From: Pezizomycotina sp. ARF18
Lineage: Eukaryota; Ascomycota
Direction of reading: 5' to 3'
NCBI GenBank assembly: GCA_002224055.1
Contig: AZLU01000009.1
Span: 1 to 64,000, forward strand
DNA: 64,000 nt
Below the pieces are notes generated by a model that did no database searches, was not told where the DNA came from, and worked only from the letters and a program-made list of their open reading frames with translations. The number at the start of each line of letters is the position of its first letter. Position 1 is the first letter of the stretch. Position numbers and translations under genes: made by a program. Below are positions 48,057-59,774 of this stretch, one piece after another.

Positions 48057-49085
48057 TATATTAAAACACAATAGTTTTCTAGTCCACGGTTTTTAACCTT
48101 TTCTTCTCTAAATACGGTTGCTCTTCGCTTCGTCTCTGCCGGATTTACCCACCGAAACAATTTCGATAAGCACCATATATCCGTACTTGACCGAGAAATC
48201 TGTCGGTGCTTCATGGCACAGTACATTTTGTTATGAAGCCTCTTTTTCGCAAGCAGAATGTAGCTCTACACGTTTGTAATCATAGATATATTCTAAGCCC
48301 TTGGGTTTTTATTGAATCTTTTATATAGCCTTCTCAATTAGTGAATATAATAGAAGGATTATGATTCAGATGCATATAGATCATTAAATTGAGCACCGCA
48401 CGCGTAAACAAATCCGTCTCTATCTTGCAGTCCTTGACAACTGTAATCTATATCGGTATTCGTAAAGCCTTCTTTCTCCACATGCATTTATAGCATCCAA
48501 GATATTACACTATGATTCCGCGTCCAAAAAGCAAAGAGGCTAACCGCCAAAAAGTCTTAGATAAGCGAGCCAAGAGCAGGCCTCCCGCATGAATTTTGAT
48601 CTGATATCAATGGAAAATGCGAAAGAGACAGAACACCGACTCATACTTCCAGCAATTTTGCCCGAACATAAAGTGTTTGTTTCATGAATTCACTTGTGAT
48701 TAAAGCACCAGCACGGGCTCGTTTAATGCTAAGGTATAAGTGCCATCCACTAGGAACCATGGGACATCGGCCATGGTCCCGCTGCGCCAGGTATCCAATT
48801 TTATGCGACAAAAACAATGAAGGGAGTTCTTTTTCTCGAGTTCACGAAAGGCAACACTCACCTCTTTGTTTGAAAAATATTCCTATCCGAAGCAAACCAA
48901 CAAGGAAACAAAACAAAAACAATATTCGAAACAAAAAAGCGGCTTCTCACAAACACCACACACTTCTCTGTAACATCTAAGTACCTTTCATAGCAGAGGC
49001 CGTATTTTTGGGCCATTAAAACGATCTCCTGCCCCTTTTTTTACCAGGGCGCCTTCCCCATCATCCCCTCCCCACCATCCTCCTT
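48057..49085. other. Intergenic, no recognised gene
   Basis: 3' flank of the GH2 gene plus about 1 kb of low-information sequence. The ORF at 48684-48980 is Lys/Asn-rich with no motif. Confidence 0.45.
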
Positions 49086-49420
49086 ATGAAACTGGCAGCG
49101 GCCGAGAACAGCGACGCTGTCGCAAGCGAGGCAGTAGCAGCAGCAACACAAAGCCTTAGCGGACTGGCTGCATGGTTTATTCGGTAAGTGTTGGAAGAGT
49201 TGGATTCAATGTAAAATCGGGCATTATCGCTAACTGAAAGGCTTCCCTAGATCGATAACGTAACAACCGGTGTCAAAGGGAACATATCTCCGCTCCCAGA
49301 TAGAGGGCATCCTGCCACTATGCGAGCGCGCAGTCTACCCGATTGTGGACGAACTCCTTACTATAACTTAGACCCACAACCTCTGGGCCTACCGAACTCT
49401 TTCCATGGCCGTACTCTATG
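49086..49420 (+). CDS. Possible short gene with one intron
   Basis: The ATG at 49086 gives MKLAAAENSDAVASEAVAAA then TQSLSGLAAWFIR. The intron 49184-49250 has gtaagt, a CTAAC-type branch and cttccctag. After it, a frame that needs one base change reads TYLRSQIEGILPLCERAVYP, IVDELLTIT and LWAYRTLSMAVLYELTPLF. The clean splice signals and the amphipathic, hydrophobic downstream part suggest a real small protein. I do not recognise it; an in-frame stop soon after the splice makes it uncertain. Confidence 0.3.
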
Positions 49421-49874
49421 AGCTTACCCCCCTCTTCCCTTGTTCCTACTATTCCCCTCTCGTCCTTTTACTCCCGTAACTCATCCCGCCCATTACTCTC
49501 CTTCATCTTTAGAAAAAAATTTTTTTTTTTCCAATCAGTATCATATTTCATCATTCTATGTAGCCATTATGCCCTTCACTAGCAAATACAACGCTTGTTT
49601 TATTTCAAATTGTACGATATCCCTGACCTTGCATATATCTTATCATTTTTCACGCACAAAGTCCAGACAAGTCGGAAAAGGTAAATTGCAGAAAACTCAA
49701 GGAAATCAGAGACTATTTGTTTTGTGTTGTTTTGGACTTTGTCTGTTGCTCCTTCGTTTGCAGGAGTTTCCACGCAAAACCACAAAAATTATCGGCTCGT
49801 TCGTCCCATCTTTCTCTAGCTCTCTTCGCCCCAATATACCTCGTCTTGTTTTGTAAAGTACTACTTCTAAAGAA

Positions 49875-50432
49875 ATGCTAGAAGTAACCCTCATCGAAGC
49901 CCCCTTCGGCACTACTCGTGGTCGCACCCCGACGATCTCATCGTACCCGCCATCCGGGAAGAAAATCCTCTTCGCCGGCGTCCGTCAGCTAGGTTCGCGT
50001 CAGGAATTCAACAGGACACTCTCATTCAACATACACTCCGCATACATCATGGTCTATACCGCAACACGGCTGCAGCACATACGAGTACGGGTTTTTCTTC
50101 AGAGACCTATGCGACGCGGATGTACACCTCCGCTACGTTTGCGGATTCTTGAAGGCTAGCAATAGTGAATATACGCCTACTAGTAAGGAGATCACATATG
50201 CAGAGCTGGTGGAGGAGGACGAGTTGGTCGCTGTCTATGAACGGGGCGACGAGTTCGAAAAGAATTGGTACGAGTCGCTTCCGGAAGCCGCTCGCATGGA
50301 CTTTGAGAGGGGGTTATCCAGCACCGAGAAGGGGGGGGGGGGGCGGATGTTGAATATGTGAAGAGGTTACTCGAGGAAATGAATGCACTTGGTCCCTCCT
50401 GCTTTGTACAAGGACCAGCTTGTTGTCGTATC
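49875..50432 (+). CDS. Hypothetical acidic protein, frame changes
   Basis: Not recognised. The ATG at 49875 gives MLEVTLIEAPFGTTRGRTPT, then GKKILFAGVRQLGSRQEFNR. A second frame takes over near 50080 with YEYGFFFRDLCDADVHLRYV, CGFLKASNSEYTPTSKEITY and AELVEEDELVAVYERGDEFE, then KNWYESLPEAARMDFERGLS. After a G12 run (50331-50342) a third frame reads ADVEYVKRLLEEMNALG. The acidic, Tyr-rich central part is clearly protein-like. Length about 170-185 residues. The long G run is a likely place for a sequence-length error. Confidence 0.45.
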
Positions 50433-50864
50433 CTGTGAAGAAGCAGTGGAAGGAGCGGATGGGAACCCGGGGCTGGGCCGCAGAAAGGTCTGGCTTCAGG
50501 ACGTTTTGTGGTACCCGAACGGCCAAACTTTCCGAATAAGATGGTCCCTCGTCACTACGAAAGCTCATGTTCATTTTTATATCGATATCATCCTTTGCGC
50601 AGTGTTTATCGTCACACTACACTCTAGGTGCGTTTGGTAGGAGTGGACGGATAATTCTGACACTCGCTTATATTTCCCATTTGGTCGAGCAGCCTCGCCT
50701 TGTTTGAGGAGAGGAACACAAATCAGCAGGACTCTACCAGCGTTATCCAGGTCCGAATACCACCTTCAGACACGAATGTGCAAATTCATTGTCACTCATT
50801 CCGTCCACTATCATTCGTAGTCGGAACTTTTCATTATCCCCAATCCCAAGGAAAAGGCATTCCT

Positions 50865-51067
50865 ATGGCAGGAGCCTATTACCACCTCCCATCGCGGTTC
50901 ATTTTCACAGAATCGCCGGAAAGATTACACCAAAATCCCACAGGCATACTGAAGATAAATGGTGTCCGAAGCAACAAAAGATAGAGCAACTCTACAGCAA
51001 ACATCAACTAGCGGACGTTGCGAGGATCATGGGTGAAGAAGATGGGTTTTCGCAACGTAAGGCTTTC

Positions 51068-51109
<42 letters not shown>

Positions 51110-52322
51110 ACGTAGTAGGGAATATAAATAATAGTCGTGTATACCCGCAGTCTGGCTCAATACAATCATCATATATCAAACGGTGGAAGACGAGCTGGAA
51201 ATACCTCAAGCTCTCAGTCAAACAGGTGGAATATATCAAGAGAAAAGTAGCAGAGCGGATAGCGTGTGGGAAATCGCATCTTGCTGTGAGACCAAGAGGC
51301 AAGAAAATCCCGAAACTGGAATTGGACAATTTGGTGGCGAAGATATTTTGCGACACAGCTCTAGGTAATGCACAATACTCCAACTTCCCTTTTCCCCGCA
51401 AATTGCAGTGTCATGTCGCTGAGACTGAATAGTAGTTGCACCTAATCTCGGTGCTTTCTGCGTCTTACCCTTGATATGTGAACCTGGTCGAGCAGGTGTC
51501 ATCTGGCCGCCAAGTCTCGAAGAATATGGCGATCAATCCCCAGCGCTTTCCGAAGATACAGATATCGGTTCCGGTACGGAAAAACTCTATATATCAGACT
51601 CCAACTCCAGCGTATAGACGACAACGAATACCGCATATTCACAATCGGTTCAATAGACACTTCCGCAGCAGGACACACTGAAAGTCCGCGCTTCGAACTG
51701 CCACTGGAACCTGTGGACGAGGAAGACCTCCCAAAAGATGGTATCTTGGAGACCGTCGACCTTCCGACCAGTCCCGCAAATGTTCCTCTCACTTCAGATC
51801 CACCAGAGACGAACTTCGTGGTGAACATCTACTTGGATATCACTCGTTGAAATTCTACGACCAGCGAGCCCGAAACTATTTACGACACCGGATATTTTCT
51901 CACTCTAGTGGAACCAGAGGCACCGATACCAGAGTCCTCATCATGTGGCCTCTCCGTTTACACCCCGAACAGGAGCTCCGACGGAGTAAGGCTTCTGCCT
52001 TACGGTCGCAAGAGAGGAAGGAAGTCAAGTTTTTAGAGGGAGCAGCTCCGGAGAGAGAAGCACAGCCGACCGAAATTCCCCAGCAGAGCTAACATATATG
52101 GAAGTTATGGCAGTCAGCGGACATCGGATCGAATTTTTGAAACAAAAGAAGGCAGCATTGGCATAAATATTTGCGAGCAAGAGCAGAGTTTCAGCTATCC
52201 TTACTATGGAAACAGCCCAGACTCAGCATTCCAAAGCCGTGACGCAATCCCTAGGCAGGATATCCGCAAAGACGAAGACACGCTGTCACTCGAAGAAATC
52301 CTAGATGATCGGTTATGGAAGT
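50865..52322 (+). CDS. Clr5-domain protein with A35 tract in the first intron
   Basis: The third Clr5-type gene. From about 50865 (MAGAYYHLPSRF), after a frame change, it reads DKWCPKQQKIEQLYSKHQLA and DVARIMGEEDGFSQ. The intron 51057-51150 (gtaagg ... acccgcag) carries 35 consecutive A. Exon 2: SSYIKRWKTSWKYLKLSVKQ, VEYIKRKVAERIACGKSHLA and VRPRGKKIPKLELDNLVAKI. W..QQ..I..LY......VA.IM....GF and S.Y.KR...SWKY reproduce the Clr5 pattern. A probable second intron (about 51364-51490) follows, then an acidic, Pro/Ser-rich region: PSLEEYGDQSPALSEDTDIG, EYRIFTIGSIDTSAAGHTES, PRFELPLEPVDEEDLPKDGI and YDTGYFLTLVEPEAPIPESS. The end is DEDTLSLEEILDDRLWK-stop. Frame changes near 50940, 51615, 51845 and 52030. 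Function unknown. Confidence 0.7.
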
Positions 52323-53274
52323 AAAATCACAATGCCTCGACAAAAGTGCTTTACAGATGTACACCACTTTCAGGATGAGCTTTCCAATTTTGGAGAATTC
52401 AAATTTTGGTGTACTGATAATTCTCCGGCTAGCGCGTTTCCTCTTCCCGCAATTTCGCATTCGATCGCTTTTTTTTTTTTTCGTTTGTTATACGGCCTAT
52501 CATTTACAATAGTATGCGGTAGTTATTGTTGTTATTTTTCAGAGATAAAGAAAAGGAGCGAGATCGTTCCATCCATTGGTTGTGATGAGGAGATATTCTT
52601 GTTCATGAACTCGAACGATAAGAATTAGTGGATCAAGCGCTAGCAGGCGAAGGTATGACGGATCTGTACATTATTACGTTAAAGTTACCTTCGTCAGAAG
52701 TTTCTAATAAATTTTCGCCCTCGAAGAACATCGGAAACAAGCACAGGAGGTCGCTGAGATGTTTTGAACTCCAGGGTCGAATTTACTCCCAGCCTTCAAG
52801 TTGGCTCTGTTACGTGCCCAACCAATTGTTGAAAGTCAATATCTGAAGGGAAAGAAATTTATATCATATAACATACAACACCGGCTGTGATATCCGTTTC
52901 TTGTCCAACGCAAAGCGGCCAGCAAGGTGGTTGTTGCGAGGAGTATAATTGGCGAAACTATCGAACCAAGAGGCCGTGGGGACGTGGGACGCATATATTG
53001 CGAACGAGAACGAACCCGTCAACCACTTCGTGGGAAAAATATCTCCCGGATTTTGCATCTGCTGCCGCTACGCTCTATTTCTGCGACGACCTTCGCAAAT
53101 TGTGTTAGCGGTAGACTGAACAACCTTATTATGGTTGTTTTATACCCCCATCCAAGACGCTGACCATCTTTCCTCAAATTTTACTCTCAGAGCAAACTGG
53201 TGGGGTTATCTTTTCCCAACGCGGAAAATGTGGCCTTTTACGCCACAACAGGCTAATCAAACACAAATTATTAT
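52323..53274. other. Intergenic, no recognised gene
   Basis: 3' flank of the Clr5 gene, then about 800 bases with short ORFs only. Nothing recognised. Confidence 0.45.
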
Positions 53275-53800
53275 TATTATTATTATTTTTTTTTTTTTTT
53301 GAATTTGAATTTGAATTTGAATTTGAATTTGAATTTGAAAAGAAATGAAATGGAAAATTCGTTGCATATTTTATGATATGACATGATATATATCTAACGT
53401 CGCGGATATTAAAGGGGTATAAACTGCCCCCATTGTCCAATCAAAAACAAAGCGTCGCTTGTTCTATTGACCGTGCAACTTTTGGTCCGTTAAGTTTTAA
53501 CCGCTGCGTCGGCAGCACCTACCCGGCGCGCTATTGAAGGGGATGGATTTAAGCCACACCGCGTGGAACAGTTCAGTTGAGGAAAGGCTTGATTTAAGTG
53601 GAACACAACTTCGCGGAGGGATTGGCCGTTTCCAGAGATTTGGCTATCCGACCGGGTCCACAAGCGCCCCCCGCGTTGAACGCTCCCCGAGATTTCGCCC
53701 TTGGGGGTAAAGGGGTTATTAAGTTCGAGTGGGATTCCACAGGGGGCAATTGAACCCAAGAGTGATAACGGTCGACCATCATAATATAACCTCGAAAGGA
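53275..53800 (-). mobile_element. SINE-like relic with A/B-box pair and simple-repeat tail
   Basis: Read on the minus strand. tggtcgaccg (53769-53778) fits the A-box consensus TRGYNNANNG and ggttcaattgc (53746-53756) is close to the B box. They are closer together than in a complete tRNA, so the anticodon arm is lost or this is coincidence. A GC-richer body of about 400 bases follows, and the 3' end is six to seven AAATTC units (53301-53336), then A about 15, then an (AAT)n run to about 53264. Head, body and compound simple-repeat tail suggest a tRNA-derived SINE. No target duplication identified. The 89-residue ORF across the body is not evidence of a gene. Confidence 0.35.
53301..53336. repeat. 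(GAATTT)6 hexanucleotide repeat
   Basis: Six perfect GAATTT units directly after a T15 run and a (TTA)n run. Likely the tail of the minus-strand SINE-like relic. Confidence 0.85.
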
Positions 53801-53971
53801 AGACTTTATAAGCATGTGTCTATGGCCATTAATTTCACGAGTTGACCTTTACTCTTGGTCTTGTTTCCCTTCCGCTATGGATCTTCATTTACCTATACCC
53901 TAATGATTGCTGCCTATTCTTTACTCTTTCCGGTATCTCGATTGCCTACACTAGACATTCCTCTTTGAACG

Positions 53972-54913
53972 ATGACCAACAACACCGCAAGCTACGACAG
54001 CAAGGGCTTGGTCGGCGGTTTCGACGATCAAGCCCGCCTTCGTATTGTCCTCGCCGTCCTTATCGCCCTCTCATGTTACAATGCCGCCGAAATTATGCTT
54101 ATCGTCCTGAACGTGTTCAAGCACTACAAGGACTTTATTTCTGGAGTTTGTTATTAGCCGCTGGATTAGGTAACAATCTCCTTGTAATATTCCACCTGTC
54201 TCTTCTTTGCGCTAACGATGCTCTCTAAGGTGTCCTCCCGTATTCCATCGGCTTCCTCCTCAAATTCTTCGAGCTCGCACCTACATGGCTATGCCTCGCC
54301 ATCCTTACTGTCGGATGGTATTTCATGATCACGGGTCAAGCCATGGTGCTTTACTCCCGTCTGCACATGGTCCTCCGCAACAACGATGGCTACGCGCGAT
54401 CTTCGTCATGATCTGCGTCAACGTTGTGATCCTACACTTCCCCACCACTGTCTTCACCTTTGGCGCAAACCTCGGTCACGGCCACGCCTTCATCATCGGT
54501 TACGCCGTCATGGAGCGTATACAGATGACCGGCTTCTGTATCCAAGAATTCACCATCTCAGGCTTCTACATTTTTGCTATTGTTAAAATGTTGGCGGTGT
54601 TTCCCGACGCTAGCAAGCGGAAGAATTTACATCAGTTGCTGGCGATTAATTTTTTGGTCATTTTGATGGATATCGTGCTACTTGGTGTGGAGTTTGCGAA
54701 TCAATACGCTTTTCAGATCGCGCTGAAGGGGGTAGTTTACAGTATAAACTCAAGGTCGAACTTGCGGTGCTTAGCAATCTGGTCGACCTGATCCAACCTC
54801 GAAGACGGCATCCGTACATCGGGGGCGGCGATGGTGAATTGCACCCGATGACGGCTCGCAGGTCAACGAGCGTTCCAGGATCTGCTGAATCGAAGGACGC
54901 TGCACCGGGATGA
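53972..54913 (+). CDS. DUF7703-type polytopic membrane protein, one intron
   Basis: An integral membrane protein with about seven helices, from a family confined to filamentous fungi; function unknown. The ATG at 53972 gives MTNNTASYDSKGLVGGFDDQ, then RIVLAVLIALSCYNAAEIML (TM1), VFKHYKGLYFWSLLLAAGL, intron 54170-54229 (G-L-G restored), VLPYSIGFLLKFFELAPTWL, LAILTVGWYFMITGQAMVLY with SRLHMVL, AIFVMICVNVVILHFPTTVF, YAVMERIQMTGFCIQEFTIS, GFYIFAIVKMLAVF, and LLAINFLVILMDIVLLGVEF. GWYFMITGQ, SRLH, PTTVFT and MERIQMTGFCIQE are the family's signature stretches. A polar tail ends at 54913. Three breaks, near 54131 (GGG to GG), 54393 (CC to C) and 54744 (TT to T), each need one base. Confidence 0.85.
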
Positions 54914-55578
54914 TGTAAAACGGCCCTCTCTCCACAGCGGCCAGTTGTTCCACAACCGCACACACACAAAAATGATACCCCCTTTGTATATTACGTCCTA
55001 ATCTTCTAAATATTTTCTAGTGCACGCTTTATCTTCATGGAGTCGGAAATGTTTTCTTTTCTATAAACACGAAATCTACCTTGTAACACAAATGTTTAAT
55101 AATTGTCAAAAGGAATTGGATATTACCCACAAGTTAACAGACGTACACATAATTTGTAACTAAGAATTATTGATAAAAATGCAGCCAGAGAAGCAACCTG
55201 GTGGTTGGCGTTCCTGAATAATCGTGATACGCTTTATCTTTTGGCCGCGTGTGTTGTGGGTTCTGTCAATGTGCTAACGCTAAACCCGTCGGGGAGAGAA
55301 GCATACAGAGGCAGGTGGATTATGGATAGGTCGCTGGCTGAGTTATGGGTGGTCGGGGTAGGCACCGCTAGTTGTTGGTGAGCAAGAGAGTGTGGTTTTA
55401 ATCCGCAGGTATTTCCCGTTTCAGATTTCAATTGCGGAAGACTCGTAACACCACCTCTTTGGGCGGCGCTGCGAGGCTGAATACTTGCGGACACATCTTG
55501 AAGGAATTTTGGGGGCGAGTGTTTAACGTTTCCTACACTGACTGAAAATGTTTCTTTGACCCCTTGATATATCAAAAG

Positions 55579-55626
<48 letters not shown>

Positions 55627-55889
55627 TCTTCTCGTAAACAAATTACCGCTCTGAAAACTGCGAGACTCTTGAGGTATCGAACTTGATGTACCTGCAGTAT
55701 CTATGTATCCATTCGCGATATCAGTTCCTTGGATTAAAAATGTTATAAATAGAGTAGGAATTCTCCCTGTTTAATATTTACTCCTTCTCCGGCTCCATCA
55801 GTATAGATATCTCCACCAACGCCGCATAAATCACAATATCACCATCTTAGACTCTTAGACCACTTTATCTAGCAAAGCTTTCTTCCATT
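54914..55889. other. Intergenic with T24-A16 switch tract
   Basis: No gene recognised. C8, T24 and A16 follow each other at about 55579-55626, a perfect self-complementary T/A tract. The minus ORF at 55234-55575 has no motif. Confidence 0.5.
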
Positions 55890-56547
55890 GAAACAGCTCC
55901 AAGTACTATAACCATCAACACGTTGTTCACTACTTCCGACCTCTTCAGGCTCGCCAGCGTTCGCAGCGCATGCAGCCATCGCTGTAGCCGCCCCAAGCCC
56001 ACTAGCGCCACAACTCCGCCTACGACTCGGTGCCCAGTCAACAACGGTGGGGGCAAAACTTTCGAAGGGCAACCCTGGCAAGTTGGTGCTTCTGTACCAG
56101 GCAGGCTTAGTAAGTTGTTTATCCTACAACCCTGTCGGTCTCTATTTCATCCTGAATGCATTTTATACTTATTTACTAACTCACCCGAAACCAACAGGCC
56201 CGGATTCGGCGAAAGCGACGCCATCGGCTACACCTTTACCGAAGGTGCGAACTTGGGTATCAAAGTCGACGACGTCATCAGCCTCGGCCTTTCCTTCTCC
56301 GTCGCTGAGAGTGTTACGGATACCATCTCTGAGACCGTAAACGCAAACTGTCCAAAGGGCCGTGGACTTGCTCCTGATGGTATACCCTAGCATGCTGTCG
56401 GTTTCCGGGCACCTCGTGACTAAGGCTGGGGTCAGCTGTAAGAGCCATCAACTTGGCGGCCCCGGAGCGCCTTTCACCGTCCGAATTCTCGTACTGATCC
56501 CGTTGCAATGGTGTATATACTCCAAGGGTGTGCGCATGCAAGAATAA
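55890..56547 (+). CDS. Possible small secreted protein of unknown function
   Basis: Not recognised. An Ala-rich segment (SGSPAFAAHAAIAVAAPSPL) is compatible with a signal peptide and propeptide, followed by VGAKLSKGNPGKLVLLYQAG. A probable intron of about 85 bases (gtaagt ... accaacag, about 56112-56199) comes next. The second exon reads PGFGESDAIGYTFTEGANLG, IKVDDVISLGLSFSVAESVT, TDTISETVNANCPKG and, in another frame, LLMVYPSMLSVSGHLVTKAG and SCKSHQLGGPGAPFTV. The pattern (alternating polar/hydrophobic strands, few Cys) suggests a beta-rich secreted protein. Total about 190 residues. Confidence 0.45.
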
Positions 56548-56879
56548 GTTGGGATGGGCGGACAAGGGCTCCCGTCTCTTGTTTGTATGAGCGATTGCTA
56601 GAGTGATAGACGTACTGTATCTGTTTCTTTTATCGTTTTCATATTATTGCCTTGTGTTACATTATATTTTACTATATCCATTCCCTAACATTTTGATGTA
56701 AACGGCATTAGATTCTCTTGCTAGAGGCTGACATAACATCTCGTCCATTTTGTTGTTTCTGTATTGTTAGATGTTCCTGCCTATGCCTTCGGTTTGTACT
56801 AGGATAAGTCTTTGCAACGTTCTAAGTATTATTAATATATTACATGCATGAATATGTTTTATTTTCAGGATAAAAATAA
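56548..56879. other. Intergenic between convergent genes
   Basis: About 330 AT-rich bases containing the 3' ends of both neighbours. Nothing else seen. Confidence 0.5.
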
Positions 56880-58062
56880 TCATTGTTGAGAAGACCCTCC
56901 ATTCATGGGTAAACAGTATTTAGACAAAATAGATGACATATGGATCAAGTCTCCCCAGCCTTCCTTCATTATCTTCTCAATATTGTAAGATTCAACTTCT
57001 GGGAAATCTCTGTTTATCGCTGCCGAATTATCGAAGTCAACCGCTCCGGTCAAGAAGACGTGGTTATATGCGGCGACAATCTCATAAACCGCCTCCTTCG
57101 GAAAAACCGGATACACGTTCTTCCAACTCGGAAGCTCTACGAGTTCCTGTTTCTCTAGTTGCTCCTTGCTTTCGTACTTGACTTCAAATCTCGTCCCCTT
57201 GACTTCTTCGGCGATTTGACGATGTCGTTCCAGCTTTTCTTGTCACCAGCGATGGTAACGGGTCCGTTCGGCCAAGAGCCATCTGGCATAGAGACGTCTT
57301 TGCAACGTATTTTGCGACATCGAATGTGTAGCTGAAGACGTTCGGCGTGTTTCCATCTCCTGGGATAGCGGCGGTGTTGTTCTCCATATCCACGATCATC
57401 ATGAAAGGCGGTAGGTAGGACTTCACTTTCATCCCACCCAAGCGGTCCATGAACGAACCAACGTTGAATTGGACGTATTCGAGGTCTGTTTTCTCGATTA
57501 CTTCCGCAGCCTTGCGGCGGTCACGCATCGGTTTAAGGATCTTCGCGGCTCTGTTGCACAATATTGGTACTTAAATTTGGGCAAGACAGGAGATACAGGG
57601 ACATACTCTTCATGATACGGACTAGACCCACTCATTCGGTACGAATCTCCTCGTGATATTAGATTTCTGTGCGGCGTTTATAAGTGCGAGCTGCGAATTC
57701 GCTGGACCTTCCGAGTCGCCGCCTTCGCCTAATGGTAATCCGAAGTGCAAATCACGGTGTGAACTTGGTCTTTACGAGGTGTCTTCGATATTTTGTTCAT
57801 CGTCATAATCTACCTCTATGATTGGAACACCGAAATCTGTAACTTTTGTTTCGGAACCTATTGGATAGACATTTTATTAGCGTTCTACAAACATGGCGAA
57901 TTGCGAGATGTTGAGTTATTAAACGAAAGAGGTGTATTTGTACTGACCTTGCGACTGAGGACTATGGTCTGGAGATTCTGGCTGTTTGAATTTCTCTAAG
58001 TGCTTCGACGATCGTGCGACGAGCCCGCCGGTGCCGCCCGCTACTGCGATAACGCGTGTCAT
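56880..58062 (-). CDS. NmrA-like / isoflavone-reductase-like NAD(P)-binding protein
   Basis: Atypical SDR of the NmrA/isoflavone reductase group; substrate unknown, and some members are redox-sensing regulators. The ATG at 58062 gives MTRVIAVAGGTGGL with GRTIVEALREI, the GGTGxxG cofactor site. A probable intron (gtcagt near 57945) follows VLSRK. Then VTDFGVPIIEVDYDDEQ, SQLALINAAQKSNITRRFVP with NEW, SPYHEEYVPVSPVLPKFK, EVIEKTDLEYVQFNVGSFMD, DMENNTAAIPGDGNTPNVFS with YTFDVAKYVAK, GPVTIAGDKKSWNDIVK, TRFEVKYESKEQLEKQELVE, VYPVFPKEAVYEIVAAYNHV and NRDFPEVESYNIEKIMKEGW. All follow the family order (IPGDGNTP, DVA, GDK..W, LP). The C-terminal few residues are uncertain. At least five frame changes. 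Confidence 0.82.
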
Positions 58063-59774
58063 GTCGACTTCTTGAATTAGGGCTTCTATTAATGGAACAG
58101 AGGTATGCTAAGATTGTTTTTTTAAACGACTTAAAGAAGCAATATGGAGTTGAGAGGGCTTGTATCGAATCAATAAATTATATCCAATTGTGACTTCTAG
58201 TTGGGAATGAACACGTCCTTATAAGAGGCGGAGCATGAAGCCCCTCTATGACGTCGGACACTTTGGCTTCGGGAAGAATTTCCACTTTTTGCCACCCCCG
58301 CAACACGTCGACGACGCAAAGCACATGACTAGGGTGACATTTTCACCCCGTCCATATCGCGGAGACCCATGGCCAAGCCTTCAATCCATGGAAAAGAGCA
58401 TCTTCTCGACATATACTGTACTCTAGTGTTCTTAGATATCACACAATATTTAGCTATATTCCCCTGCGAGTCAAATTGGTCTAATCTCTGATCATCTCGA
58501 GTTCAAATTCTATCATAAACACACGACATCCGCGCTCTTACATAAATCTTCAGGCGCGCTATCGTCTGTTTTAGTAGCACTAGGAAAGCTAATAAGCTTT
58601 CTCCATGGTACAAAAGGGCTTCCCTATCCCGGAGAAAAAGTTATCCTTTTCTCGCTGCGAGAAAAATTTTCGCGTAGACTCTTCAACTTGTCGGTTTCAT
58701 ATCGGCAACTGACCTTATCAAAGTTTTTAAACGTCAATCCGGAAGCATGGAAGGTAATAGAAACATTATGCACTGTTCATCGGAAATACACGCGAGTGAG
58801 CCTCTAGTTCGGGAAAATCTTTTTAAAAACGACGTCGCGCGATCCTTTGACTCACGTGGTAATACACATATATGAACCATAACTGTGAAATGGCTACGAT
58901 TTTTCTCCGCTTTTGTGATTTCAAAGTGATCTGTGCTTATAGTATAATATCCGAGTAAAATGATGAAGTAGCACAACTATCCAATATTATTCATGTTCTT
59001 ATTATTCTTCAGTAGTAGGCAAATGTTCCTCTTTTCGTCGTGCAAAATGACCTGAAGACCGGCCATTAGTCTCGACTATTCCCTTTTTTGTTATTATTAT
59101 ATTATTATTATTATTATTTATTATTATTATTATTATATTATTATTGTTATTATATTATTATTATTATTATTAATTTATTATCCTTTCCTTATTACTTATT
59201 CTTATTGTTATCCTTATTTCGCTCCTCCCCTCTCAATCCGGCTCTCAAACCCTCTCTGCTATCATCGTGCCCTTCCCTTACGTATTTTGTTAGTCGTCTT
59301 GCAAACGACGCCAACAGTAGCCCCCCGGTAGACGTCCTACACCTATCCCTTTCACATTCTCCTTATCTCGCCCTTATACTAATATCCTCCCGCATGGAAT
59401 AACGTACATTCACCAGCACATATTACCCTGACCTCATTGAGATACCGGTATTTGATATCCCAATCATAAGTTGAAGATCAAGGAAGTATACTAGGAGGGG
59501 TGAAGTGCACGAGCACTCCAAGCCTGCATTTGTACAGCTATCGCTTAGAACTCCTCTGGATTTTCTTGGGAAATCAGCTTACGATCTCTGGCAGGAACTG
59601 CAGCAATAGATCAACAAAACGCAGCTCCTTTCTGCGAGGTCTTATATTTACGACCGCTAACAATCACATTATAATTCTCTATCTTAGTGTTATTCCAGGG
59701 ATGTAGCGTTCATATTTATTTATTTTAACTTATTTTTAAACAACTATATTCTACCGGAACTCGCGCGAAATCTT
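58063..59774. other. Intergenic, 1.7 kb, with TAT microsatellite
   Basis: No gene recognised. A long imperfect (TTA)n/(TAT)n tract lies at about 59089-59178, followed by pyrimidine-rich sequence. Confidence 0.5.
59089..59178. repeat. Imperfect (TTA)n microsatellite
   Basis: About 90 bases made almost only of TTA/TAT units with occasional single-base slips. Simple-sequence repeat; no other feature. Confidence 0.85.

Noticed and set aside
53490-53759. 89-residue minus ORF in GC-richer DNA
   Set aside because: It spans the body of the proposed SINE-like relic and has no protein motif.
54658-54969. Minus-strand 103-residue ORF rich in Cys/Arg
   Set aside because: Antisense to the C-terminal part of the DUF7703-type gene; no motif of its own.
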